64,000 nt of DNA. Source: Rhododendron vialii. Its lineage: Eukaryota; Streptophyta; Magnoliopsida; Ericales; Ericaceae. Every line of letters starts with the position of its first letter. Positions within the stretch are counted from its first letter, which is position 1. Under the pieces are notes generated by a model that was not told the DNA's origin, searched no databases, and saw nothing but the letters and a program-made list of their open reading frames with translations. Positions 35,175-46,830 of the stretch are shown one piece after another. The stretch spans positions 26,578,561 to 26,642,560 of the forward strand of contig NC_080564.1 of the NCBI RefSeq assembly GCF_030253575.1, written 5' to 3'. A program made the translations under genes and the position numbers.

Positions 35175-36083
35175 GTATGTATTAACTTGTTCCATCTCTC
35201 TCTTCGCAGAAAATTGGGGAAAAGGGTTTGAACGAGATTGAAGAAGGAACGAAGAAGAACAAGAAGATATTTTCAGCGTTGATCCAACCCCCTTGTTTCG
35301 ACCACCCCCACCAAAGTATCTTTCTCTCTGGTGTTGAAAAACAATGTTGTTATTCCAAACTATAGTGTAGTTATTGTTTTGTCTTTTGGTTTTTAGAATG
35401 TAGTCTTTGGATGATATACAACTACTCTTACCATCACCATCTCAATCATGTGAAGAGACTGTTAATTCTTCTGAAGTACTTTACACTCCTCAAGTTAAAA
35501 ACGAAGTGATACCGAAAATTAAACAATAATTTGACAATTTAGAGGAGGTTCAGAAGTTTTACAACAATTATGCTAGAAAAGGTGGATTTAATACACGAAT
35601 CCATTCTAGCAAGACAGGTAAGAACGGTGAAACCATTAGGAAGGAGTACGTTTGTTACAAAAAAAAGGCTGAGGAAAAATTCTAAGGCCACTACACGGCG
35701 TCGGGGTTTAACTAGAGAGGGTTATGGTGCAAAATTGTCTGTCGTGAAAAATTGGTCAAGTGAAGGATTTGTTGTCTTCCAATTTGTGGAGGGTCATAAC
35801 CACCCTCTAACGACGCCAAGAAAAGTGCATTTGTTAAAATCTCATCGTTGAGTGTCAGATGCACAAAAAGCTTTAACCCAACAACTAGCAGCTGCAAATG
35901 TGCCTCCACCACCCAAAATGATCATAATTGATCAAGATTCGGCAATGACAAAAGCAATTGCTTGTGCTCTTCCAAATACGTTTCATAAATATTGCATTAG
36001 GCACAATTTGAATAATTTTTCTGAAAAAATAAGTGCACTGCCATATAAAAAACATTATGACGAGTTCAAAAAATGTATATGAA

Positions 36084-38667
36084 TGTAGCGCCCCAAAATT
36101 TCGGAGACATAAGAAAAATATTGAAAAGAGACTTCCAATAATATTTTTCTTTTTCCAGGCTTTAAAATTTTCAAAGACAATTTTCGAAAGAGAAATTCAT
36201 AGATTTACTACGTCATCGTTCCAAAAGCCCGTGTCACCATATTACAACTATATCGAATGTAGTTTAAGTATTTTGAATTTGTCAAAATATTACAATTTCC
36301 AATAAATCAGAAAGTTCTCAAAATAAGATTGATTTAAATTAGTCAGAGCAACTAAATGATGAAATTCAAAATTGACAATCTCTTCATTGGTCGTCATCAA
36401 ATCATTCTTTGCCTATGGCCCTGCTGTTCCGTCTTCAATACCTGGCGTTCAAGTTACCAGGGCAACATAGTACCGTAAGCGACGACGCTCAGTAGCCAAA
36501 ACCCACCCGAACCCATAACTTACAAGCAATATAATATAGTTGAAATGCATTGACATAACATGAAAGAGAACAATTAATCATTTTATTACTATTTTTCAAC
36601 CTAAGTGATATCTTGGATCTTATTTACAGATCCGTTCCTACCCTTAACCTCCAGCGCAAGGCAACCCAGTCTGATTCAGACAGCTCATTGTTGTGTCCCG
36701 CTGATAGCTACCAAATTATTTACTTGGATCTACAGTCGACGCAACCACACAAGAAAGGAACCAAATTTGTTCTCGCAGCCAATCACCACTCACCACTGTG
36801 CCCTACCTAGGGTTATGTTTCTCAAACAACTTGGGCCCCTGTTAGCACCCATTAACACAAGACTAGGCCCCTGTTAGTACCCATCTTAAAACTATGACTC
36901 AATCACTTTCTCATTTATCCTTTACTTTGTCTATTCTACAAGTATAGTAAAGTATCATGCAATCCAACATTTTAAATAAACATAATTATCATGCTAACAA
37001 TATTTAATCATGTGATAAAAGAAATCATGCAGTAAAATTAATCATGCGATAAAAACAAATCAAGTACTTCTTTTTATTCTTTTCAAAACTAAAATCTACG
37101 TTTACTCATAATCATCTCGGGTGTATTGTCAGTACCAAAATAATTCATGATCGCAATAAAACTATTTAGTCGAAACTAATTAACTTTGGGACTTATAATA
37201 TTAGTTTTTAATACTCATGGGTTTGATTTATAAGCTAATCTAAATTGAAGGACTAATTTGCAATTATTACATTTCCATTTCAAATTCCAGGGTCGTTATG
37301 TTTTTCGGATAAACAAACCGGGTTTCGGCCGGACTTCGACCCGCGACGTCGGTTCGATTATTTTCATACCAAAACATGAAACCATCAATACGAAATATAA
37401 TATATACGAAATATAATATATATTTAGGGAGGTGAGTTCGGACTACCTCTCGTCCGGTGAGATGGTTTTTCGGAGAGGTTTCGGTGGCGGGTCGGAGTAG
37501 CGGCGGAGCTCGGCTGCGACGGTATGGACTGATTTTAAGGCTGGAATGGTGACTGATTAGGAGTTGATTTCTGAACAGTCTTTGGAGCTGAAATGCAGCT
37601 GATTTCGAGCGGTTTCGGAGCCGGAACGGAACTCGAGTCGAGGCTGATTTTCCGGGCTATTTTGGAGGCGATTTGAGGTGGGTTCGGATTGCTTCGGAGT
37701 TGATTTTGGTGGCGAGCTTAGTGAGCTACGGTGGTAATGATGGTGGCTCCGGTTGGTGGTGGTGCTCGGCGATGATGGTGGAAACCGGCGCCGGTGACCG
37801 GAGGAGAGGAGGAGTCCGGGCCGGGCTACCTTCTCTCTCTGCCGAGAAAATAGTTGCTGGGAAGTAAGAAAAGAAATGGAATAGGGGGAGCATAAAGATG
37901 GTTTTTGGTTTCTTGCATGGGGGATATTAACCCATGGGCATAGATGATGTGTCTCATTTTGAGGGAATGGAGGAAAAGATTAAGGGAGAGAGACTACAGT
38001 TCCCGACCGGGAATTTCCGATCGAATTCCCGACGCCGCGCCGAGCCTATTCCGGCCGCCGGAAGACTGATCGGAGCCGACCAAAAATTCTAAAAAAAAAA
38101 AACCGAGTGGGTCCGCGTGGCGTTGATTCTCATGTGGACCCACTTGATTTTTTTTTTTAAATTTTTGATCGGCTCCGATCAGCCGTCCGGTGGCCGGAAT
38201 GAGCCCGGCGCGACGTCGGGAATCCCCGGTCGGGATGCTCAGACTTTCTGAAGATTAAGGGATCTTGCTCCCTCGGCTGCCGAAATAAAAGAACGGGAAA
38301 AGGTTGGGAAAAATCTGGTGGTTAATGGAGTGTACGAGGGAGGCAAAAACCACCGGCTCACAGGGTAAGAAAATTGTAGTAGGCTTAGCCATAGGGTGAG
38401 TTGTCGAAAATTGGGAGGATGAGTAATTTGTTTTCCTTTTTTTTTTTTTAGCCGAAAGTATGAAATGAGGAAGGGTAAAATGATCCAGTGTACACACATA
38501 CACACAATAAGGAATTTACTCCCCGGATACGCATGCACACGATCGATTACGAAAATAAAATTGGTGTGATGACATAAATAATTTTTCGCATTAAATAAAC
38601 TAACGAGCAAAATAATATTTTTGTTTTGGAAATTATTATTATTTATTAAAAATACCGGGTCTTTACA
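36084..38667. mobile_element. Solo LTR (2.58 kb), Ty3-like, inside the FAR1 pseudogene
   Basis: It starts TGTAGCGCCCCAAAATTTCG and ends ATACCGGGTCTTTACA, i.e. TG...CA. The 5-bp flanks are ATGAA (36079-36083) and ATGGA (38668-38672). Removing it rejoins the FAR1 frame across KKCI and WNSESPEEF. No PBS, polypurine tract or pol coding is present inside and there is no second LTR copy, so it is a solo LTR left by recombination. The end wording fits Ty3/gypsy LTRs. The interior 37430-37870 is GC-rich. Confidence 0.82.
37999..38237. mobile_element. GC-rich foldback MITE inside the solo LTR
   Basis: The left arm TTCCCGACCGGGAATTTCCG ... CTGATCGGAGCCGACCAAAAATT and the right arm (inverted) CCCGACCGGGGATTCCCGAC ... 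CTGATCGGAGCCGATCAAAAATT are near-identical over about 90 bp. The centre is GTGGGTCCGCGTGG...TGTGGACCCAC. No clear TSD was seen. It is younger than the LTR insertion, because it interrupts it. Confidence 0.78.
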
Positions 38668-39204
38668 ATGGAATTCCGAGAGTCCTGAAGAGTTCGAAGC
38701 AAGATGGGCAGATGTTGTAGGAAAATCTAAGTTGTCCAACAATGAATGGTTGCAGGTCATGTACAAAATTCGTGATAGATAGATTCCTGCATATACGAAA
38801 CACATTTTTTCTGCTCACATAACTAGTAGTCAAAAAGCTGAAATTTCTCATTCATTCTTCAAGAATTATGTGTCTCAGCAAAACTCTTTGTTGGATTTTG
38901 TGACGTTTGATGGGACACTTTCACTTGTACGGCATAATGAATTAGATTTGGATCACAAAGATGTAAATGAGAAGTCAGTCTTGAAAACCTCGTGGTTAAT
39001 GGAAAAGAGACCGAGTGAAATATATAAACGGATTATATTTTATAAGTTCCAAGAGGAAATCATAAGTTTCAAGAGGAAATCTTTCAAATTGGTGTGTATG
39101 TACTTACGATAAGACATGATGATGAACATCGGTATTTGTGGAATGTTGAGAGGGCAAAAATGGAAGGTTCGAGATGTCATGAGGTTTCGGTAGAGAAGTC
39201 ATTA

Positions 39205-39322
39205 AACCTTGTCAGTTGCAGTTGTAAGATGTAACCTTGTCAGTTGCAGTTGTAAGATGTTTGAATGTGACGGAATTCCATGTCGGCTAAGATGTTTGAA
39301 TGTGACGGAATTCCATGTCGGC
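39205..39322 (+). repeat. Two consecutive exact tandem duplications in the SWIM region
   Basis: A 28-bp unit is repeated exactly at 39205-39232 and 39233-39260. It overlaps a second, 35-bp unit repeated exactly at 39253-39287 and 39288-39322. Both lie in the former zinc-finger codons and disrupt them. Confidence 0.92.
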
Positions 39323-40289
39323 ACATGCTGGCGTACTTGTTTAGAATGCAGATTATGGAACTGTCTACTAAGTACATCTTGCAGAGGTGGACTAAAATAG
39401 CAAAAGTGGACTGAGTTATGGATGACTTGGGCAGTGATGGGAAATAAATATTTGACAATTCGGTTTTAGTGTGGTGATAGTGTATCTTCCAACTTGCTTG
39501 TAATGTGACTGATGACGCTATATTAAGTGAAGAAGGAACTCAAGTTTTGGGAGAAGCTTTGCAATCAACTCAAAAGAAGATAGCAGTGATGAGAAGTTCT
39601 CTCGAAGATGGTTCAGCGAGTAGTATCCAAGTGCTTATTTCTCTTGGAAGTTAACATAGTTTTAAAGAACCACTTCAAATAAGGGCGAAGGGTTGTAGCA
39701 AACGATTGAAAGGAGTAAAAGAGAAAGTTGTCAAGAAGAGTGAAAAATGTAATAGTTGTAGATTAACAGGGCAATCGCATGACAAAAAGAATTATCCAAA
39801 ACTTCTAAACATGTACGTATAATGTCCATTTATAATTTTAATTTAATTCTTTAAATTTTAATTTTTGTTTTTTTTTCTTAGCTCTTCATAAGATGTTAGG
39901 TTGAATGATGACGACGACGACATTGACTATGACGATGATTGTAAGTATTTGTAGTAAATTTAATTCTTTTATTGTATTAAATGTTGTCTTTTGTTTCTTT
40001 TATTGATATTATTACCTATTCGTGTTTCAGGAGAACGACTCGTGAGAAGATGGCGACGTCCGGAGATGGGGATGAGCTGTCAAAGATTACGCTTGGAGAA
40101 ACGTTTTCTAATGGAATGTTGTTACCTGATTCATGAAACTCGTGTGTACATTTCCAGCATATTTTCTTGTAGGTTTCCGTTAGTTGTGCTGGATTGCTAA
40201 TTTCATGAAGTTCATGAAAATTGTGCTGTTAGATGTTAAAAAAAAATAGGCCCGTGTTTGGTAACATCTTTTGGAAACTTGATTCTGGG

Positions 40290-40875
40290 TGTTAAGCGGT
40301 TGGATTTTTGTAATCTCGATGAACTTTGATTGCTTGAATGGTGTCTTGTATCTTTTTTCTTCTCTGGAATGAAATGGACAATGGATGAGAGAAGTTATAA
40401 CAGAGGATGAGAGATGTTGGTCTCCGGAAAACAGGGGATCTGATAATGCTATATATCTTTTGAAATCTGAAGCTGATTTCTTCAGGTATTGGACAAAAGA
40501 ATTTGTTGTTGGATAGAACAAGGGTTTTTTTTTTTTGTTTTTTTTGTTTTATCTTGTTGGGTAGAACAAGGTTGTCAAGCAGTTTCAGCCATGATACGGA
40601 TTTTGGAATTGAATAGCTGCAAGAACACCAATCAAATAGTTCCAACTTCCAAGGACACCAATCTCGTACAATCGAATAGCTGCAATGGTTGCCATGTAGG
40701 GACAGATTGGTTAGATTTTTTAGTTCACCAACAGAAGTTGGAATTTTCCCTTCAAAGAGATTAGTATTATCCAGTTGCAACCTCTGAAGTGAGGAGGCTT
40801 TAGCAACAACCCATGGAATCTAACCTTCGAGCGAATTGCTACTGAGTGAGAGCAAATTATCAACAATGTAAGAAA
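40290..40875 (-). pseudogene. Leucine-rich repeat protein relic
   Basis: The minus strand reads LLSLSSNSLEG, then a stop, then SLQRLQLDNTNLFEGKIPTS and VGELKNLTNLSLHGN, later LLDNLVLPN and LVLSNNKFFCPIPEEI. This is the LxxLxLxxNxLxGxIP pattern of extracellular plant LRRs (receptor-like kinases or proteins). Low-complexity sequence and stops separate the repeats. No kinase or membrane segment is seen. A fragment only. Confidence 0.7.
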
Positions 40876-41087
40876 GTATCATTACGAGAAAGAAAAAAAA
40901 AAGTGCACATCTCAAAACAATTTTGCCAGAAACTTGATATCTAACTCACATCAATGGATTTACGAATTCAATTTAATAATCACACCATAACAACTCAAAC
41001 CAAAAGCTTAAATTCTAAAGAGCATTACATTCATCCACTTAGTTTCATTACATTCATCAAATGACCTCTTGGCAAGAACAATATGTT

Positions 41088-41723
41088 TCATTTGTTCACA
41101 GACCTAAAACAAATGGCAAAGCCCATAACTAAAAGAACAATCAACAAAAGCTGGAGCTTCAACACTTTGGCTTCAGACAATGTAAAAGACTTCACCAACT
41201 CTTCATTTCTCTTCGATAACTGATGGTGGTTGTCGCACAACTCTTGAACTTTTTTGGCCACACTCACATTTGAGCTCATCAATTCCTCAATTTTCATTAC
41301 CGTTGTTTCGTTTTTTCCTTATAAGCTCTTCATTTTCAGCCTGCAATTTGACCAATTTTCTTGACATAATATGCCTTCCATAATCCATTCCTCTAGCACA
41401 AGTAGGGGGGTCATACCATGTAAAAAAAGAACAACCATTCGGCTTCTACACTAATCAAAAACCAAAAATTAGCTATACATTTCACTGGAACCAAACTAAT
41501 AGCGTGAAAAAAAAATGCACTTTCTATCAGAAATCAATAAAAAAAATTAGCAAATATTAACATACCTAGTAATTTATGCAACCCAAGAACCTTCTACCTG
41601 GGTGTCATTTGTCTTGAATGTAACAAGTGGAGCCCTAATTCCACATTTACAAAACACAATCAAACTAGGGCTTGAACGTTGTTTGCTATTACCAGAGCTG
41701 GTACTTGTCATGGAAGAAGACAT
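41088..41723 (-). pseudogene. GRF zinc-finger small protein, broken
   Basis: Exon 1 (41723-41598) encodes 42 residues: MSSSMTSTSSGNSK..., then FCKCGIRAPLVTFKTNDTQ, the first half of a GRF zinc finger. The donor GTAGAAGG follows. The next piece (about 41445-41320) reads NGCSFFTWYDPPTC and MDYGRHIMSRKLVKLQAENEEL. Then a 1-base shift in the A6 run (plus 41311-41316) leads to MKIEELMSSNVSVAKKVQEL (coiled coil) and a C-terminal membrane segment LQLLLIVLLVMGFAICF (end 41088). The middle of the GRF finger (usually NPGRRFxxC) is not present between the two parts. The missing finger segment and the shift suggest a pseudogene, though an unseen exon is possible. Confidence 0.65.
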
Positions 41724-43320
41724 GATCCAACAATGCTCTGCGATTAGGTTTTGCACAACTCCAGCAACTTACTTGCTATTCTAGCCAAACGGTACTGGAA
41801 AAAAAAAAAATTTGCACTAGAATTTAGAAGAAAATAGAAAATAAAAATATCGTGCTACTGAGTTCCATTTCCAACATAACTCGATGAGTTCCATTTAACA
41901 GAAACAAAAACCATGAACCAACATAATAAGCCAGATTATTCAAATCTGAAAGGGAACCAACATCCAGCAGTTACAGTAACTGTAGAATCATTCAGAAAAA
42001 AATTAAAGGAAAACATATGCTTACAGTATTAGCACCAACTCTAATATGAACACGTCACTAATCTGCTTAGCTTTAAATTCGATGTCTATGATCATCAAAA
42101 GAAATGTGAATAACCCGTTCATACCGAGGGCCTCTATTTTGGAATTTCATCCACAAAACCAAGAACCAATGGCATCAACATGACATTACGTCTTTTTCCT
42201 TGGTTGATCGGATTGCCCAATTAAGGAACTTCAAAGAAACTTTCCATAGATTTCTTTTGAATACTATCAACAGGTCATCTGCTTGAACCCCTGGTAGCCC
42301 TGTGGAGCTGCCATTGGCTACCCTTCATGCATTTGATGTTTGAAATCAATACTAGACTTTTCTAAAACCTACTTGAGAAAAAGGATAAAAATGAGTGCAC
42401 GAGGCTCCTGTTAGGTGGGTCGGGGGAGGGCAAAGTGGACACAGCACTACCCCAACTTCTGAAGAACCTTGACGGATTCAAGAATTTAGCATGGGGACAT
42501 CGGGCAGCTATATGAACGAACGATTAGAATCATAATCGATAGTTAAACGTAAATAAATTAGCTTAGGGGTGCTTGGCTTGACCTCTTCAAGTGAAAGAAG
42601 AGTTTTGGAGAAGAGGAGAGTTGTAGTGTTGAACAATGATCATCAAATCTAGCAGCAATACACATCTTAACTGATCAATCTGAATGTCTCATGATTTGAA
42701 TGCAGGGGCATAGCCAGGTTATCTATTCGGGAGGAGCCAAAAAAAAAAAAGAATGAAGAAATTCTCTCATTGATTTGATATGGTTTTTGCTATCTTGTAT
42801 GGCACATTAAATTTATCAGGCTGTTCATTTTCTTTGAAACTAGAAGAGAAATTTTTAAGAAGGAAATATTCTTTGAATTGAAGACCAATCTTAACTTGTA
42901 TCAAATTTTAGAAATGAGTTTACCAACTAGAGCATATTCATTCTTCTTCCTTCAAAACTAGTTCCACCACCATAGTATCACCTGTCTCCACTTCTACCTC
43001 ACATGTGTTACAACAATAATCTGAATCGCCCTTAGTCGATCAGTAGTCTACCGAGTTATCAAAAATATTCCTGACCACTGCTCCCGCTACTACCTCCGCC
43101 TCTTGCAATTCAATTCACTTCCAAACATCTACTTTAACTCCCGGTACCGAACCCCATCGTCACTGCCATTCTCGACACTAGTGGAAACTCCTACCATCAA
43201 GTCTTGATAAGATGCTAGTTCTTCGAAATTATGAACGCTCCACTGCAGGATAGCTTGATTTACATGTTTGAATTCCTTTTTCTTATTGCTTACGATTTTG
43301 TGATAATTGATCTCTTAACA
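41724..43320. other. Spacer with LTR relic at its right end
   Basis: No gene is recognised. The segment 42395-42470 (GAGGCTCCTGTTAGGTGGGT, GGGGGAGGGCAAAG) matches the wording of a common dispersed plant repeat. The right end CTTAACA joins a PBS-like sequence at 43321. Confidence 0.45.
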
Positions 43321-43333
43321 TGGTGTTAGAGCT
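43321..43333 (+). other. Primer-binding-site relic of a copia element
   Basis: TGGTGTTAGAGCT follows a sequence ending CTTAACA. It differs in two positions from the initiator-Met PBS TGGTATCAGAGC. It marks an old, otherwise unrecognisable plus-strand copia leader. Confidence 0.5.
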
Positions 43334-45000
43334 TGGTTCTAAGAGGGCTATGGTACAAATATCTTTGTGTCCATTTGTACACCATTTGCATTATACTTTG
43401 CCCCTTTGCATTAGCTTGCGCTTTACGTAACGTTCAAGACAGAGTCGCAAGTGTAAATAGCTTAAGCCTTAAAATGTAGCCCATGCTGAATTAATCATAC
43501 TCTGAGCCGGAACAATTAACATGTAGACTACTCGAGAAGCCTATGAACAAGGGTTAGTTTTATTTTCCCACCTAGCTACTCTAGGGTTAGGGTTAGGTCA
43601 TGGTGGGAAAGTTATAGACACATTCTCGTACTTTTTATGTCATATATCATGGGTACTTTAAGTAGAATTGGACTTTGATGGTATTTACCAATTTCTTTGC
43701 GAAGAAGAAAATGCAGATATATTGATAACACAACTAATCCGAGAGACCAAAAAGTTCGAGAAAATACAAAAAAAAATCAAACTACAAAAAGAAAAGTTGC
43801 GAAGAATCAACTTTGGTGTTGGAATCCATCGATCCGCTTGTGAACGTGGGTGGAGATGTGAGTCATCGCCGCAAGATGCCTCCACCGTTGCTACTAGCAA
43901 GCCCAGGAAACTGTCGCCACAATCATAAAATGACGGAGAGAATACCCATTCTCTCACTTTTCTTGAAAATAGTGTGTTTATCACGCATTCCTTAACAACT
44001 TAAGTTTTTAGAATAGTTGTGAACATATCCTTTTTTTCTTAAGAGGCGCAACGGGTGTTCTTAACCCAAAATGATGATCGGTCACAGCTTCTAAATCCAT
44101 TAGTGCCTCTATGCGAAAAAAATTCAAAGCAGATTATGGGATTTTGGTTTCTAAAAGCTGCAATGGAGTGTTTGTTGCAAATTCTAGAAGCAACTTCTAA
44201 AATCATCTGCTTTTTAAAATTTCCTTTTAAGGCCCCAAAGATAATTTTTTTTTTTTTTTCGAAGCTACGATTTTAATACTTTTACAGGTTTTGAGAAGCT
44301 TTGGTTAGGGGGAAAGACAAAAATATTCATTGTCTTTCAAATAATTACCCCTTGGTTAGAGACAAAAGTGACTAATTTACAGCAAAAAAGTTTATTTTGC
44401 AACTTTTACAACAAACACTACTCTTTAACTTTTGTAACATTTTTGAGCTTCCTGTTTTCAAATTCCTATAAATTTCCGTGAAAGATCCATAAAGTAGATC
44501 AATGCAGATTTTTTGAGTTTCCTCTTTTAAGAGTCTTGACTTTTGATGAAAAATGGAAAAAGCTAGAGTAAGTAGAATCAACAGTTCTCCTACCCACGGT
44601 CCACCAGACAGTGGATAATACACACATAATGAAAAAAAAATTAGAATTTTAATACACTTCTCACAAATGTCAATGCACTCCCACAATATCTAGACGTTTT
44701 TTTCCATATACCAATGTCTTTTTAACACACATTAATCACTATTCATTGGGACGTGGTTTTCATTTTCCTAGAATCAAAAGTAAAAGCCAACAAAGTAAAA
44801 ACTTGACAGGTTTCCCACATATGCACTACAACCCAGAGGTTCACTTTTGATGGTCACAAATCCTCAAGAACCTAATTAATGAGTTTCCACTTTTGATGGT
44901 CAACAAAAGAGGAGCAAGCCTATGCCCTAAGAACAAGTGGAGAATTTAACAAGCATTTAGGTGAGGAAGTCAAAAATACCTACCGCGGGGCAATAACCAA
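43334..45000. other. Spacer, nothing recognised
   Basis: A short frame at 43668-43925 (Lys/Glu-rich) has no recognisable family. Telomere-like AGGGTTAGGGTTAGG occurs near 43573. Otherwise AT-rich. Confidence 0.4.
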
Positions 45001-45233
45001 TGCTATGTTTGGATAGATTTTTGAGAATTTTTGAGTTTTATTTTTTGGGTAATGAGTAGAGAGAGAAATAAAGTAATAATTAGAGATATGGGCAATGAGT
45101 GGAGAGAGATAGAGAGAAAAATGAGAATAGTAATCAAAGAGTGGAGAGATAAATAAGAGTAATGATTGAAAATATGAATAATAAGTGTTTTTTGAGTTGT
45201 AAATTTTTTTTCAAAAACCAAACCAAACAAAGC
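45001..45233. mobile_element. CT-core MITE, longest copy
   Basis: The left end TGCTATGTTTGGATAGATTT and the reversed right end TGCTTTGTTTGGTTTGGTTT form inverted repeats. CAA flanks both ends, a possible 3-bp TSD. Its core at 45094-45122 is the exact complement of 18195-18223 over 29 nt. Confidence 0.65.
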
Positions 45234-45427
45234 ACAAGGCTTGTCAGTCGTCCAACTTTGAACTGCAAAGGTGTGGTTCAAGTGATCGTAACCGTCGGAT
45301 AATATTTTTAACGGTCGAGATTGAAGACAAATTAAACTTTTTTTCCGAATTTTTTTTAAAAAATATACTATTGAATGCAAAGATGAACGACTGTGATGCA
45401 ACTGTAAGGACTCTCTGTCACGTCCAT

Positions 45428-45705
45428 GACCAAACAAATGAGAGGCTCCTAAGGTGGAAGATCGATTTAACCCCATTAGTGTCAAATCAATAATTAAAGC
45501 CCTGGATGAGATGGGCATATCCTTTCATAACTCATTCCTCCCTGTCTCTCACGTATTCAACTGCGGAGAAGCTGCGTCCATAACAAAACAAATGAAGAGG
45601 ATCCTAAGATGGAAAATCAATTTAAACCCCATTTGTGTCAAATCAACAATTAAAGGCCGGGATGAGATGGGCATCCCTTCATAACTCATTCCTCTCTGTC
45701 TCTCC
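45428..45705. repeat. Diverged direct repeat, about 124 bp x 2
   Basis: Copies at about 45428-45553 and 45583-45705 share AAACAAATGA, CCTAAGRTGGAARATC, GTGTCAAATCAA, GATGAGATGGGCAT and TTCATAACTCATTCCTC. They are separated by about 30 bp. They may be two decayed ends or a tandem unit of an unknown repeat. Just after, ATATTCTATTTTACGAGTTC also occurs twice (about 45706 and 45748). Confidence 0.75.
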
Positions 45706-46333
45706 GATATTCTATTTTACGAGTTCGTAACTTATTTCTTTATGCGTCTCTCATATTCTATTTTACGAGTTCATTTTAAGAGTTTCAGTTTTGATCCAAA
45801 CAAACGATCCGAACAAATCATTAAGATCTCTATCTGAGGATATCTTAGCAAAAAAGTCCAAATGTTGAACATCAATAAGCATGTAAACAACTTACATTTT
45901 AAATTTAAAAAAAAACTTAAATTGAAAATTGAAAATAAACAGTCTACGTTTACAAATCATTTCAGTATATTTTACTGTCAAAATACAAATTTTTTTTTGT
46001 CTATCCATATATATCCTATTGATTGATATTTTAAAAAAGAATGCTCATCTTTGTCAGAACTAGATGAACCACAAGAACGACAAGAATCATATCTTTGCAA
46101 CCCCAGTGAAATCGAGGGTAGGGTTGACACTCACGAAGAAGATGAAATTTTGGAGGTACACAGAGCCATAGGAACCAAGGGAAGCTGATCCTCTGTGACT
46201 CATAGACCCCACAACATGAGTCATTAATGACCCACCTCCATTGGCTGGACTTGTGACAAAAACTGACAATGACACAATGTCACAATCCATCCACATTCAT
46301 GAGAATGAAATACCCATCACACAAACAGGACCG

Positions 46334-46553
46334 GGGATCCTGTAGGGCAGAGCGCCCTACGGGGTTATAATGCGTTGCACAGTCGTTGATCTTATTAATT
46401 AACGGTTTAAATTGAAAATAATTTTTTACCTGTAAAAGATTATTCATTAACGGTCAAAGTTTAAAAATACATCAAAACCGTTCATTGCCGAGATCAACGG
46501 CCCATGTGTTGCACTACAATTCCTGACGGGTGGAGCGCCCTAAAGGATTTCCC
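46334..46553. mobile_element. MITE with GGGAGCGCCCTA-like ends
   Basis: The left end GGATCCTGTAGGGCAGAGCG and the inverted right end GGAAATCCTTTAGGGCGCTC pair. Inside, CGTTGATCT and AGATCAACGG are also inverted around an AT-rich centre. Size is about 220 bp. Confidence 0.68.
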
Positions 46554-46593
46554 AATCCTGTAGGAACAAAAATTTACTTGCAGTAAAATATTA

Positions 46594-46828
46594 CTCCCTC
46601 CGTCCCATTTTTATTGTCAATTTTCGTTTTTTGTGTCGTTTTTCAATGCTTTTATCTCCCAATCTATAATGTTTTTCATAATTTTGAAAACTTTGTATTA
46701 TAGATCTAATCGAGAACTATCAAACAAGATCCATATTGCATATTTTTGAAAATTCATATTGGAAGATATAAGCGTTAAAAGAACAACACGAAAAACAAAA
46801 ATGGACAATAAAAATGAGACGGAGAGAG
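46594..46828. mobile_element. Stowaway MITE (Tc1/Mariner type)
   Basis: The left end CTCCCTCCGTCCCATTTTTA and the inverted right end CTCTCTCCGTCTCATTTTTA are classic Stowaway ends. TA flanks both sides (46592-46593 and 46829-46830). The 235-bp body folds into a hairpin. Confidence 0.88.
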
Positions 46829-46830
46829 TA

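Larger units (their letters stand above)
35395..39830 (+). pseudogene. FAR1/FHY3-like (MULE-derived) pseudogene split by an LTR
   Basis: Blocks in order: leader (DDIQLLLPSPSQSCEE, about 35410). FAR1 DNA-binding domain (EEVQKFYNNYARKGGFNTR, about 35545; VVFQFVEGHNHPL, about 35775). Then directly the later MULE block KMIIIDQDSAMTKAIA...HKYCIRHNLNNFSEK (35915-36060). After the LTR come SPEEFEARW, WLQVMYKIRD, PAYTKHIFSAHITSSQKAE and LDLDHKDVNEK (38668-38975). SWIM zinc finger (CSCKMFECDGIPC, near 39250) and a C-terminal CCHC-like KCNSCRLTGQSHDKKNYPKL (about 39747-39805) follow. Stops occur in many places (for example 35527 and 35849). The early part of the MULE domain is missing between ANVP and KMIIID, which should remove the first catalytic Asp. 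FAR1 proteins are transcription factors derived from MULE transposases; this copy is dead. Confidence 0.85.

Noticed and set aside
38239..38805. 188-codon open frame on the minus strand
   Set aside because: It spans the solo LTR end and the antisense of the FAR1 pseudogene. No domain is seen.
43570..43590. Interstitial telomere repeat
   Set aside because: Only about two to three TTAGGG-like units and not the plant TTTAGGG unit in series; chance level.
45003..45518. 171-codon open frame on the minus strand
   Set aside because: It runs through the CT-core MITE and the diverged repeat; low-complexity Ser/Leu/Ile content is due to CT-rich DNA.
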